The notes under the pieces were generated by a model. The model saw nothing but the letters and a program-made list of their open reading frames with translations. It ran no database searches and was not told the DNA's origin. This document shows, piece after piece, positions 18,095 to 26,553 of a DNA stretch of 64,000 nt. Position numbers and translations under genes: made by a program. Position 1 is the first letter of the stretch, and the number at the start of each line of letters is the position of its first letter. The stretch is from Microlunatus antarcticus. GTDB taxonomy: Bacteria; Actinomycetota; Actinomycetes; Propionibacteriales; Propionibacteriaceae. The DNA lies in the NCBI RefSeq assembly GCF_014193425.1, contig NZ_JACHZG010000001.1:3348001-3412000 (forward strand). The letters are read 5' to 3'.

Positions 18095-19740
18095 GTGACC
18101 CTTGTGCGCGGCGTGCTCGCCGACCCGCGCACGACGGCCCGGCTGGTCTGGGACAACCGGGACCTCAGGCGGATCAACCTGTCGCTCCTCGGGTCGACGG
18201 TCGGCGACGGCGCGTACGCCACCGCCCTGGCGGTCTACACCTTCCAGTGGGGTGGAGCCGGCGCTCTCGGCGCGTTCGTGGCGATCAAGCTGGCACTGAA
18301 GGCCGCGACGGTGCCGTTCGGCGTCGCGGCGGTCGACCGTCTCCCGCCCAAGGCGGTCCTGGTGGGCCTCGACGCGGTCCGTGCCGGTCTGGTCGCAGGG
18401 GCGGCACTGCTGGTCCTCTCTGGCGGGCCGCCGCTCCTGGTCCTGGTGGTCGCGGGGGTGACCGGGGTCGTCGGGGCCCCGTACCGGCCGGTGTCCGCCG
18501 CGATGACCCCGTCCCTGGTGACGTCCCCCCGCGAGCTGACCGCCGCCAACGCCGTCGGGTCCACGGTCGAGAGCGTGGCCGTCGTCGTCGGACCGGCGCT
18601 GGGCGGGCTGCTGCTCGCGGTCACCAGCATCCCGGTGGTCTTCGCGCTCGACGTCCTCTCCTTCGTGTGGTCCGCCGTGCTCGTCCTCGGGCTGAGGAGC
18701 CGCGGCGCCGACCCGTGCCCGGACCCCGGCAGCCCTGCGCCCGGACTCGCGGTCGACGCGATGGAGGGTTTCCGCATCGTCTGGTCGGACCGGCGCCTGC
18801 GCCTGGTCACCGGTCTGGCGTGCCTCGAGACCGTCGTCGCCGGCGCCGGCGCGGTCTACGTCGTCGTCGTGGCGGTGCAGCTGGTCCACCTCGGGGAGCC
18901 GGGCGTCGGCTATCTCAGCGCCGCGCTGGGGGTGGGCGCTGTCGTGGGCGGCCTGGTCGCGCTCGGGCGCGCGCACCGCAGCACCCGGGCCACCGACTTC
19001 GGGACGGGGCTGCTGCTGTCGACGCTGCCGCTCCTGGTGGTCGGCCTGGCCCCGGCCGCCGTGGTCGCGTTCGCCGCCTTCTTCGTCCTCGGCCTGGGTA
19101 ATCCCCTGGTCGACGTCACCTGAGGACGCTGCTCCAGCGGCTCGCGCCCCGGCCGGTGCTCGGCCGGGTGCTCGGGGCGGTCGAGAGCGCGACGTGCGCG
19201 GGCATCGCCCTGGGAGCGCTGCTCGCTCCGCTGCTGATCGCCACGCTGGGCGCCGGCGGGGGGCTGGTCGCGCTCGGCGTGCCGGTCGCGGCCGTGACCC
19301 TGGTGTGCCGTCCCGGCCTGCACCGGCTGGATCGCACGCTCCGGCCGCCGGCACTCCTCGGCCTCGTCCAGGCCCAGCCGCTGTTCGCGAACCTGACGCC
19401 CGCAGCCCAGGAGCTGGTCGCCACCCGGCTGCGGCGCCTCGGGGTCGCCTCCGGCACCCGGGTGATCGAGGCCGGCGACGTCGGCGAGGAGTTCTACGTC
19501 GTCGGGTCGGGTCGCGTCGACGCCGTCCGGGGGGACGAGCAGCTGAGCGTGATGAAGGCCGGGGACTGCTTCGGCGAGATCGCCCTGCTCCGCGACGTGC
19601 CCCGTACGGCGACCGTGGTGGCGGTGACCGACGCCGTCCTCTATGCCCTTGGCCGCGTCGACTTCCTCGACGCCGTCGGCGCCGACCCGGAGTCCGCGGC
19701 GAGGGCCGACCTGCTCGTGAGGTCCCGGATCGACCGCTGA
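18095..19740 (+). pseudogene. MFS transporter fused to cyclic-nucleotide-binding domain, interrupted by a frameshift
   Basis: Two adjacent frames make one protein. The first (18095-19123) has about ten hydrophobic helices of an MFS-type carrier and stops at TGA 19121 after NPLVDVT. The second frame is open from 19120 and continues RTLLQRLAPRPVLGRVLGAVES, the expected next segment, then two helices and a cyclic-nucleotide-binding domain with GDCFGEIALLRDVPRTATV, the phosphate-binding cassette. A shift of one base back at the ACC-TGA junction restores an uninterrupted reading of normal spacing. It is either a one-base deletion, a sequence error or a programmed shift; no obvious slippery heptamer is visible. 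Start GTG 18095 is uncertain. Confidence 0.82.
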
Positions 19741-19862
19741 TCGTGTTCGGCGTGGCGGGCAGTGGACAAAGGACAAAGGCGCCTCGTAAAGAACGGTGTG
19801 CCGCGGGTGGCGACCGGCGGCAGCGCGGAACAGGCGCTCAGGCCCCGGAGCTATGGCGATCA

Positions 19863-19972
19863 GCGTTCGCCGTCGTGACCTGGGACCGTGATCGTGAAGC
19901 ACGCCAGACCTGGCCACCGCCAGGGCTGCCGCTTCACGTGAGCGGTCTCAGGTCACGACGTCAGGCGAACGC
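19863..19972. repeat. Long inverted repeat between convergent genes
   Basis: The arm 19863-19900 is complementary to 19931-19972 apart from a 4-base bulge and two mismatch patches, giving about 33 pairs; the loop holds another CCTGG/CCAGG hairpin (19909-19924). It separates the MFS-cNMP gene from polA, 19 bases after the polA stop, so it can end both transcripts. It is longer than an ordinary terminator and could be a small mobile palindrome. No target duplication is evident. Confidence 0.7.
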
Positions 19973-19991
19973 CGCCAGAGCGACAGAAGAC

Positions 19992-22739
19992 TCAGTGCGC
20001 GGCGTCGTGCCAGCTGCGGCCGACACCCACCGAGACGTCCAGCGGAACGCTCAGCTCCACCGCGTGCCCCATCCGGGCGCGGACCAGCTCCTCGAGCGCC
20101 TCGCGCTCCCCCGGGCCGACCTCGAACACGAGCTCGTCGTGCACCTGGAGCAGCATCCGGCTGCGCATCCCCGCACTGTCCAGCGCCTGCTCGACGTCGA
20201 GCATCGCCACCTTGATGATGTCGGCGGCCGACCCCTGGATGGGGGCGTTGAGCGCCATCCGCTCGGCCATGTCGCGCCGCTGGCGGTTGTCGCTCAGCAG
20301 GTCGGGCAGGTAGCGGCGCCGGCCCAGGATCGTCTCCGTGTACTCGGTGCGTCGCGCGTCGGCGACCAGCGAGTGCAGGTAGGTCCGCACGTCGCCGAAC
20401 CGCTCGAAGTACTCGTCCATCAGCGCCTTGGCCTCGGACGTCTCGATGTGGAGCTGCTGGCTCAGGCCGAAGGCGCTCAGCCCGTACGCGAGGCCGTAGT
20501 TCATCGCCTTGATCCGCGCCCGCTCGGCCCCGGTCACCGCGTCCGGCTCGACGCCGAAGACCCGGGAGGCCGTGACGGTGTGGAAGTCCATGCCCGACTT
20601 GAAGGCCTCGATGAGGGCCTCGTCGTCGCTGGCGTGCGCCATGATGCGCATCTCGATCTGGCTGTAGTCGGCCGACATGAGCGACTCGTAGCCCGGCCCG
20701 ACGACGAACGCCTCGCGGATCCGGCGCCCCTCCTCGGTGCGGATCGGGATGTTCTGCAGGTTGGGGTCGGTGCTGGACAGCCGCCCGGTGGCGGCGATCG
20801 TCTGCACGTACGTGGTGTGGATCCGCCCGTCGTCGGCGACCGACTTGAGCAGGCCGTCGACGGTCTGGCGCAGCCGGATCGCGTCGCGGTGCACGAGCAG
20901 GTGGGCCAGGAACGGGTGCTCGGTCTTCTCGTACAGCGCCTGGAGCGCCTCGGCGTCGGTGGTGTAGCCGGACTTGGTCTTGCGGGTCTTCGGCATGCCG
21001 AGCTCGTCGAACAGGACGACCTGGAGCTGCTTGGGCGAGCCGAGGTTGATCTGCTTGCCGAGCACCTCGTACGCCTGTGCGGCCGCATTGCTGACGGTCG
21101 CGTCGAACTCCGACTCGAGCGTGTGGAGGTGGTCGGCGTCGACTGCGACGCCCGTGCGCTCCATCCGCGCCAGGGTGCGCAGCAGCGGCAGCTCGACGCC
21201 GTTGAGCAGCGACGTGCCGTTGCGCTCGGCGATCTGGGCGTCGAGCGCCTCGGCGAGGTCGATGACGGCGTGGGCGCGGACCATCGAGGCGTCCGCCGAG
21301 ACCTTGGCCCCCGAGTCGTCGTCCCCGAAGTCCAGCGCGTCCTGGTCGGGGTCGGTGACCTCCTCCTCGCCCTCGACCTTGAGCTCGCGCTTCAGGTAGC
21401 GCACGGTCAGGTCGGCCAGGTCGAAGGTGCGCTGGTCGGGTCGGACCAGGTACGCCGCGAGCTGGGTGTCCGAGGTCAGGCCCGCGATCTCCCACCCGCG
21501 CGCCCAGAGCGCCAGCAGCGGACCCTTCGCGTCGTGCATGGCCTTGGGCCGGTCGGCGTCCTCCAACCACCGGGCGAGGACCTGCTCGTCGTCGGGCAGC
21601 AGCTCGGTGACGTCCACGTACGCGGCCGCACCGTCCGACGCGGCGAGCGAGACCGCCCGCACGTCACCGGTGCCCGAGGCCCAGTGCCCGATCACGTCGA
21701 CGCCCGTGCGCCCGGTGACGGTGTGCTCGGCCAGCCATGCGCCGAGCGCACCCGCCTCGAGCCGCTCGCCGACCATCTCGAAGCCGCCCTCGGCCACCAT
21801 CTCGTCGGAGTTGGGCAGCGCCTCCAGCAGCCGGTCGCGCAGCACTCGGAACTCCAGCCCGTCGAACAGCTGGTGGGTCGCCTCGCGGTTCCACGGCTGC
21901 CGCTCGAGCTGCTCGATGGTGACCGGGAGCTCGAGGTTGCGGACGAGGGCGTTGACCTGCCGGTTGAGCAGCACCGACTCGGTGCGCTCCTGGAAGGCCA
22001 GCGCGGCCTTGCCCTTCAGCTCGCCGGCGTGCTCGACGAGGGTCTCCAGGTCGCCGTACTGCTCGAGCCACTTGGCCGCGGTCTTGGGTCCGACGCCCGG
22101 GATGCCGGGCAGGTTGTCGCTCGTCTCCCCCACCAGCGCGGCGAGGTCGGGGTAGCGCTCGGGGGTGGCGAAGTAGCGCTCGAGCACGGCCTCGGGCGTC
22201 ATCCGGGCCAGGTCCGAGACCCCCTTGCGCGGGTAGAGCACGGTGACCCGGTCGGTCACGAGCTGGAACGCGTCGCGGTCGCCGGAGCAGATCAGCACGT
22301 CCCAGCCGGCGTCCTGCGCCTGCGTGGTGAGCGTGCCGATCACGTCGTCGGCCTCGAAGCCCGGCGCCTCGACGTAGACGATGTTGAGGGCCTTGAGGAC
22401 CTCCTTGACCAGGTCGACCTGGCCCTTGAACTCGCTCGGGCTCTCCGACCGCGTGGCCTTGTACTCGCTGTAGAGCTCGTTGCGGAACGTCTTGCGGCTG
22501 ACGTCGAAGGCCACGCCGACGTGCGTCGGCGCCTCGTCGCGCAGGACGTTGATCAGCATCGACGTGAAGCCGAAGACCCCGTTGGTGTGCTGGCCCGTCG
22601 CGGTCGAGAAGTTCTCCACGGGCAGCGCGAAGAACGCGCGGTAGGCGACCGAGTGGCCGTCCAGCAGGAGCAGCTTGGGCCGCGCCGGTGCCGCGGCGGC
22701 ACCCTTCGCGCCCGGCTTCGTCTTCGTCGCGGTCGGCAC
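19992..22739 (-). CDS. polA: DNA polymerase I
   Basis: A 915-residue family A polymerase for Okazaki fragment processing and repair synthesis. The N-terminal 5'-3' exonuclease domain starts at LLLLDGHSVAYRAFFALP and includes the helix-hairpin-helix LPGIPGVGPKTAAKWL. The middle 3'-5' exonuclease-like domain lacks the usual DxE metal motif, as is common in actinobacterial Pol I. The polymerase domain has motif A DYSQIEMRIMAH, motif B around RIKAMNYGLAYG and motif C QVHDELVFEV. Length is typical. It is divergent from the hotdog thioesterase gene, with 62 bases between starts. Confidence 0.98.
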   Translation of the reverse strand: MPTATKTKPGAKGAAAAPARPKLLLLDGHSVAYRAFFALPVENFSTATGQHTNGVFGFTSMLINVLRDEAPTHVGVAFDVSRKTFRNELYSEYKATRSESPSEFKGQVDLVKEVLKALNIVYVEAPGFEADDVIGTLTTQAQDAGWDVLICSGDRDAFQLVTDRVTVLYPRKGVSDLARMTPEAVLERYFATPERYPDLAALVGETSDNLPGIPGVGPKTAAKWLEQYGDLETLVEHAGELKGKAALAFQERTESVLLNRQVNALVRNLELPVTIEQLERQPWNREATHQLFDGLEFRVLRDRLLEALPNSDEMVAEGGFEMVGERLEAGALGAWLAEHTVTGRTGVDVIGHWASGTGDVRAVSLAASDGAAAYVDVTELLPDDEQVLARWLEDADRPKAMHDAKGPLLALWARGWEIAGLTSDTQLAAYLVRPDQRTFDLADLTVRYLKRELKVEGEEEVTDPDQDALDFGDDDSGAKVSADASMVRAHAVIDLAEALDAQIAERNGTSLLNGVELPLLRTLARMERTGVAVDADHLHTLESEFDATVSNAAAQAYEVLGKQINLGSPKQLQVVLFDELGMPKTRKTKSGYTTDAEALQALYEKTEHPFLAHLLVHRDAIRLRQTVDGLLKSVADDGRIHTTYVQTIAATGRLSSTDPNLQNIPIRTEEGRRIREAFVVGPGYESLMSADYSQIEMRIMAHASDDEALIEAFKSGMDFHTVTASRVFGVEPDAVTGAERARIKAMNYGLAYGLSAFGLSQQLHIETSEAKALMDEYFERFGDVRTYLHSLVADARRTEYTETILGRRRYLPDLLSDNRQRRDMAERMALNAPIQGSAADIIKVAMLDVEQALDSAGMRSRMLLQVHDELVFEVGPGEREALEELVRARMGHAVELSVPLDVSVGVGRSWHDAAH

Positions 22740-22801
22740 GTGGGAACTCTATCCGTGGCCACTGACAGGACCCTGCGCTCGCAGGTGCGAGGCTTGCGGG
22801 C

Positions 22802-23233
22802 GTGATCGACGAGGCTGCACTCCCCGACTGGTGGTCCACGACGTCCAGCGCCCTGGACGACAAGATGGGGCTCCAGGTGACCGAGCTGACCGCTCAGCGC
22901 ACGGTCGGGTCGATGCCGGTCGAGGGCAACACCCAGCCGTACGGGCTGTGGCACGGGGGTGCCTCCGGGGTCCTGGCCGAGACGCTCGCGTCGATCGCCT
23001 CGTACGCGCACGCCCAGCCCGGCGGCATGGCCGTCGGCGTCGACCTGAACGTCACCCACCACCGCCCGGCCCGCGCCGGCCGCGTGACCGGCGTGGCGAC
23101 GGCCCTCCACCTCGGGCGCCGTGTGACGTCGTACGAGGTCGTGATCTCGCACGAGTCGGGCGTCCGCGTGGCCACGGCCCGCGTCACCTGCCACGTGCTC
23201 CGACCGGGCCACGACGACCCCGATCCCGCCTAG
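22802..23233 (+). CDS. Hotdog-fold (PaaI-type) acyl-CoA thioesterase
   Basis: A 143-residue single hotdog domain. The motif HGGASGVLAETLAS holds the HGG loop and a catalytic Glu near the start of the long helix, as in PaaI/YbgC-like thioesterases, followed by VGVDLNVTHHRPA, the second conserved strand. The GTG at 22802 is the only start close to the domain edge. It divergently faces polA, an arrangement seen in other actinomycetes, and is followed 9 bases later by an SRPBCC gene. The acyl-CoA substrate is unknown. Confidence 0.9.
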   Translation: MIDEAALPDWWSTTSSALDDKMGLQVTELTAQRTVGSMPVEGNTQPYGLWHGGASGVLAETLASIASYAHAQPGGMAVGVDLNVTHHRPARAGRVTGVATALHLGRRVTSYEVVISHESGVRVATARVTCHVLRPGHDDPDPA

Positions 23234-23242
23234 CCTGCGGGC

Positions 23243-23731
23243 GTGCCCCAGGTCGTCGCCCAGGTGTGGGTCCCGGTCCCGCCCGAGGTCGCCTTCGCGG
23301 TCAGCCAGACCACCGGTGAGACCCGGCTGGCGTGGGACCCCTTCATCCGCGCGCAGCACCTGATCGGTGCCGACCGCCCCGGCAAGGACGTCCGCACCTT
23401 CACCCGCGCCCGGGTCGGGCCGGTCCGCGGCTTCGCCATGGTGAGCCGCTACGTCTCCTACCGCCCGCCCACCTCGGTCGGCATGACGATGGAGCGCGGG
23501 CCGTGGTTCTTCGCCACGTTCGGGGGCGGCTGGCGCTTCGACCCGGCCGTCCACGACGGCACGCCCGGCACCACCGCGACGTGGAAGTACACGTACAGCA
23601 TCCGGCCGCGCCTGCTGCGGTTCGTGGCCGAGCCGATCGGGCAGCGCCTGCTCGGCCGGGAGATCCGGGCCCGGATCGAGGCCTTCCGCCGGGCCTGCAC
23701 GGACCCGCGGACCCGAGAGGCCGTCCTCTAG
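23243..23731 (+). CDS. SRPBCC (START-like) family protein
   Basis: A 162-residue protein with the Bet v1/START-like beginning VVAQVWVPVPPEVAFAVSQ, a helical segment WDPFIRAQHLI, then a series of strands including TMERGPWFFATFGGGWRF, and a long final helix (RIEAFRRACTDP). The fold has a hydrophobic cavity for lipids or polyketides. It starts with GTG 9 bases after the thioesterase gene, so the two are probably cotranscribed. No catalytic role can be assigned. Confidence 0.85.
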   Translation: MPQVVAQVWVPVPPEVAFAVSQTTGETRLAWDPFIRAQHLIGADRPGKDVRTFTRARVGPVRGFAMVSRYVSYRPPTSVGMTMERGPWFFATFGGGWRFDPAVHDGTPGTTATWKYTYSIRPRLLRFVAEPIGQRLLGREIRARIEAFRRACTDPRTREAVL

Positions 23732-24068
23732 ACAGGTCCCGGTCGGCGCGCAAGGATGTTGCGCCACTGCCCGCACCTCACGCAGGAAATTTTGTCTGCC
23801 GACCCATAACAATGACCCTCGCCGGTCCCAAGGTCATAACGACCGGTAACGGCGTGGTCATTTTCGGTAACACGTCGGATATAACCCTGCGTAAGGCTGC
23901 GGCAGCGCACCACGTCTGGCACGGCCTCGGTCGGTGTCACGACGCGCCTGGTTTCCCCCTGGCCGGACCTCCTACGGTCCGGCTCCACCACCGGGCGGGT
24001 GGCCGTACGACGAGCAGGACCCGGTCGGCGCACGGTGCGCCGGCCGACATGTACGAGGAGGAAATCCC
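23732..24068 (+). promoter_or_regulatory. Regulatory region and long leader of the liv operon
   Basis: This 337-base gap has a candidate promoter TGGTCA (23855-23860), 18 bases, TATAAC (23879-23884). Around it are repeated (A/G)TAAC words at 23806, 23836, 23846, 23867 and 23881; GTAAC at 23846 and 23867 lie two helical turns apart, loosely like the GTnAC half-sites of GlnR. The leader of about 180 bases contains a hairpin GCCGGACC (23962-23969) with GGTCCGGC (23976-23983) and a second one near 24024-24047 just before the Shine-Dalgarno. Regulator identity is speculative. Confidence 0.5.
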
Positions 24069-25346
24069 TTGCCAGCACGATCACTGACGCGCATCGTCGC
24101 ACTGGGCGCGATCGCCGCACTGTCCCTGACGGCGTGCGCCAACGGGGCCGACACCGGCACCGGTACCGGGGACAGCGCCCCGACCGACCTGGTCATCTCC
24201 ACCGACCTGCCGCTCCAGGGCGCCAGCGCGTCCACGTCCGAGTCGACCAACAACCTGATCCAGCTCTACCTGGACTCGGTGGGCGGCAAGGCCGGCAACT
24301 ACAACATCACGCTCAAGACGTACGACGACTCGACCGCCGCCAAGGGCGCCTGGGACGACGCGGCGTGCGCCAAGAACGCGACCGACCACGTGGCCAACAC
24401 CAACGAGGTCGCGATCATGGGCACGTACAACTCGGGCTGCGCCAAGATCGAGGTGCCGACCCTGAACCAGGACAGCACCGGCCCGATGCTGATGGTCAGC
24501 CACGCGAACACCAACCCGGGTCTGACCAAGACCTGGGACGTCGGCGAGCCGGAGAAGTACTACCCGAGCGGCACCCGCAACTTCGCCCGCGTCATCACCA
24601 CGGACGACTACCAGGGCGCCGGGGCCGCGGCCTTCGCGTCCGCCGACCTGAAGGTCAAGAAGGCGTACGTCCTCGACGACAACCAGACCTACGGCCTGGG
24701 CGTGGCGAAGGCGTTCTCCGACAACGCGGTCAAGAACGGCATCGAGGTCGTCGGCTCGGCGCACTGGGACGCCAAGCAGCCGAACTACACCGCGCTCTAC
24801 CAGGCGGTCAAGGCCTCGGGTGCGGACATGGTCTACCTCGGCGGCATCTACGACAACAACGGTGGCCAGCTCGTCAAGGACAAGGTCGCCGTGCTCGGCC
24901 CGAACGACGGGGCGGTCAAGCTCTTCGCCCCCGACGGCTTCACCGGCTACCCGGACCTGCTCAAGCTCGACGAGTCGAAGGGCATGTACCTGACCTTCGC
25001 CGGTCTGACCCAGGACCAGCTGGCCGCGGCCGGTGGCGTGGGCGCCAAGCTCCTCACCGACTACCAGACCAAGTACGGCAAGGCGCCGGACGGCTCCTAC
25101 CCGCTGTACGGCGTGGCCGCCACCCAGGTCATCCTCGACGCGATCGCCAAGTCCGACGGCAGCCGCAAGAGCGTGACCGAGCAGGTGCTCGGCGGTGCCG
25201 GCATCACCATCCCGGCCGACAAGTCGGTGCTGGGCAAGGAGATCAAGATCGACCCGACCACCGGTGACACCAGTGCGAAGGACCTGACGATCGAGATCAT
25301 CAAGGACGGCAAGGAGACCTTCGAGAAGTCTCAGTCGATCTCCTGA
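24069..25346 (+). CDS. Branched-chain amino-acid type ABC transporter substrate-binding lipoprotein
   Basis: A 425-residue periplasmic-binding protein of the LivK/type 1 class. TTG 24069 is the start: GAGGAGGA ends 8 bases before it and it opens a signal peptide, SLTRIVALGAIAALSL, with lipobox LTAC and Cys23 lipidated. The mature domain begins DLVISTDLPLQGAS, then has a two-lobe pattern including AIMGTYNSGCAKIE and VYLGGIYDNNGGQL. It delivers ligand to the LivHM permease encoded next. Ligand may be a branched-chain amino acid, another amino acid, amide or urea; the family does not allow a narrower call. Confidence 0.92.
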   Translation: MPARSLTRIVALGAIAALSLTACANGADTGTGTGDSAPTDLVISTDLPLQGASASTSESTNNLIQLYLDSVGGKAGNYNITLKTYDDSTAAKGAWDDAACAKNATDHVANTNEVAIMGTYNSGCAKIEVPTLNQDSTGPMLMVSHANTNPGLTKTWDVGEPEKYYPSGTRNFARVITTDDYQGAGAAAFASADLKVKKAYVLDDNQTYGLGVAKAFSDNAVKNGIEVVGSAHWDAKQPNYTALYQAVKASGADMVYLGGIYDNNGGQLVKDKVAVLGPNDGAVKLFAPDGFTGYPDLLKLDESKGMYLTFAGLTQDQLAAAGGVGAKLLTDYQTKYGKAPDGSYPLYGVAATQVILDAIAKSDGSRKSVTEQVLGGAGITIPADKSVLGKEIKIDPTTGDTSAKDLTIEIIKDGKETFEKSQSIS

Positions 25347-25353
25347 GGACGAA

Positions 25354-25392
25354 CCCCGGGCCCGGCTGCTGCAGCCGGGCCCGGGGTCTTTC
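25354..25392 (+). terminator. Hairpin with T-tract after the liv binding protein
   Basis: CCCCGGGCCCGGCTGC (25354-25369) pairs with GCAGCCGGGCCCGGGG (25371-25386), followed by TCTTTCT. Located between the binding protein and permease genes, it probably limits read-through so that the binding protein is made in excess. Confidence 0.85.
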
Positions 25393-25497
25393 TCCCTCAG
25401 GGCTCTTCTCCGCAACGCCCAGCTCCACCCGCGGGTCGTCCGACCCAACCCACTCACGGCGCACCGAAGCGCCTCCCGTCCGAAAGGTTGGCTCGCG

Positions 25498-26550
25498 ATG
25501 GCCACAGCCTCGCTCGTCGTCGGGGGAACCCAGCGCAAGGCCAAGGTCCGGCTCGGACCCCTGGTCGAGCGCGTTCTCGCCTACGCCGTCCTCGCCGGAA
25601 TCCTCATCTGGTTCGTCGCCAACCTCGTGGCGAACCCCGACCGCTTCATCGGCTCCCTGCTCGTCGGCCTGCAGAACGGCCTGCTCTACGCGCTCGTGGC
25701 CCTCGGCTACACGATGGTCTACGGCATCGTCGAGCTCATCAACTTCGCCCACGGCGACCTCTTCATGCTCACCACGATCATCGCGGCCGGCCTCATGGTC
25801 AGCCTGCTGGGCGTCGGCCAGGTCACCGTGGTCACGATCCTGCCGCTGCTGCTGGCCCTGGTCGTCTGCATGGCGGCCGGCGGCTTCATCAACATGTCGG
25901 CCGAGTTCCTGGCCTACCGCAAGCTCCGGTCGGCGCCCAAGCTGGCGCCGCTGATGACCGCGGTCGGGCTGTCCTTCATCTTCCGCGGCATCGCGCAGCA
26001 GGAGTACGTCAACGGCTCGGCCCAGAAGAACTGGCCGATCACCTGGGGCGGGCCCCAGGTCGAGGGCGTCTTCATCTACAAGCTCCTCATGGTCGTCGCG
26101 GTGACGGTCCCGCTGCTGCTGCTCATGACCTGGATCGTGTCGCGCACCAAGATGGGCAAGGCGATGCGCGCCGTCGCGCAGGACCAGGACGGCGCCCGGC
26201 TGATGGGCATCAACGTCAACGGCACCATCTCGTTCGTCTTCGGCCTCGGCGGCGCCCTCGCGGGTGCGGCGGGCGTCCTCTACTTCCTCTGCCAGACCCA
26301 GACCTACTACGACACCGGCACCCAGCTGGGCCTCATCGCCTTCACCTCCGCGGTGCTCGGCGGCATCGGCAACCTGACCGGGGCCGTGGTCGGCGGGGTG
26401 GCGATCGGCGTCGTGCAGGCGATGAACGAGGGCGGGGCCTACGGGCTCGGCTCCGACTGGTCGCAGAGCGTCGTCTTCGCGATCCTGATCATCCTCATGG
26501 TCTTCAAGCCCGAGGGCATCTTCGGGCGACCGACGACGGAGAAGGTGTAG
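25498..26550 (+). CDS. livH: Branched-chain amino-acid ABC transporter permease LivH
   Basis: A 350-residue inner-membrane permease with about eight to nine helices. The motif NGLLYALVALGYTMVYGIVELINFAHGDLFML is characteristic of LivH (quoted segments: YALVALGYTMVYG, INFAHGDLFM). The EAA-like coupling loop is near QDQDGARLMGINVN, and ending GGVAIGVVQAMNEGG is typical. An ATG start follows the terminator by about 105 bases; it pairs with LivM, whose gene starts three bases after its stop. Confidence 0.95.
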   Translation: MATASLVVGGTQRKAKVRLGPLVERVLAYAVLAGILIWFVANLVANPDRFIGSLLVGLQNGLLYALVALGYTMVYGIVELINFAHGDLFMLTTIIAAGLMVSLLGVGQVTVVTILPLLLALVVCMAAGGFINMSAEFLAYRKLRSAPKLAPLMTAVGLSFIFRGIAQQEYVNGSAQKNWPITWGGPQVEGVFIYKLLMVVAVTVPLLLLMTWIVSRTKMGKAMRAVAQDQDGARLMGINVNGTISFVFGLGGALAGAAGVLYFLCQTQTYYDTGTQLGLIAFTSAVLGGIGNLTGAVVGGVAIGVVQAMNEGGAYGLGSDWSQSVVFAILIILMVFKPEGIFGRPTTEKV

Positions 26551-26553
26551 ACC

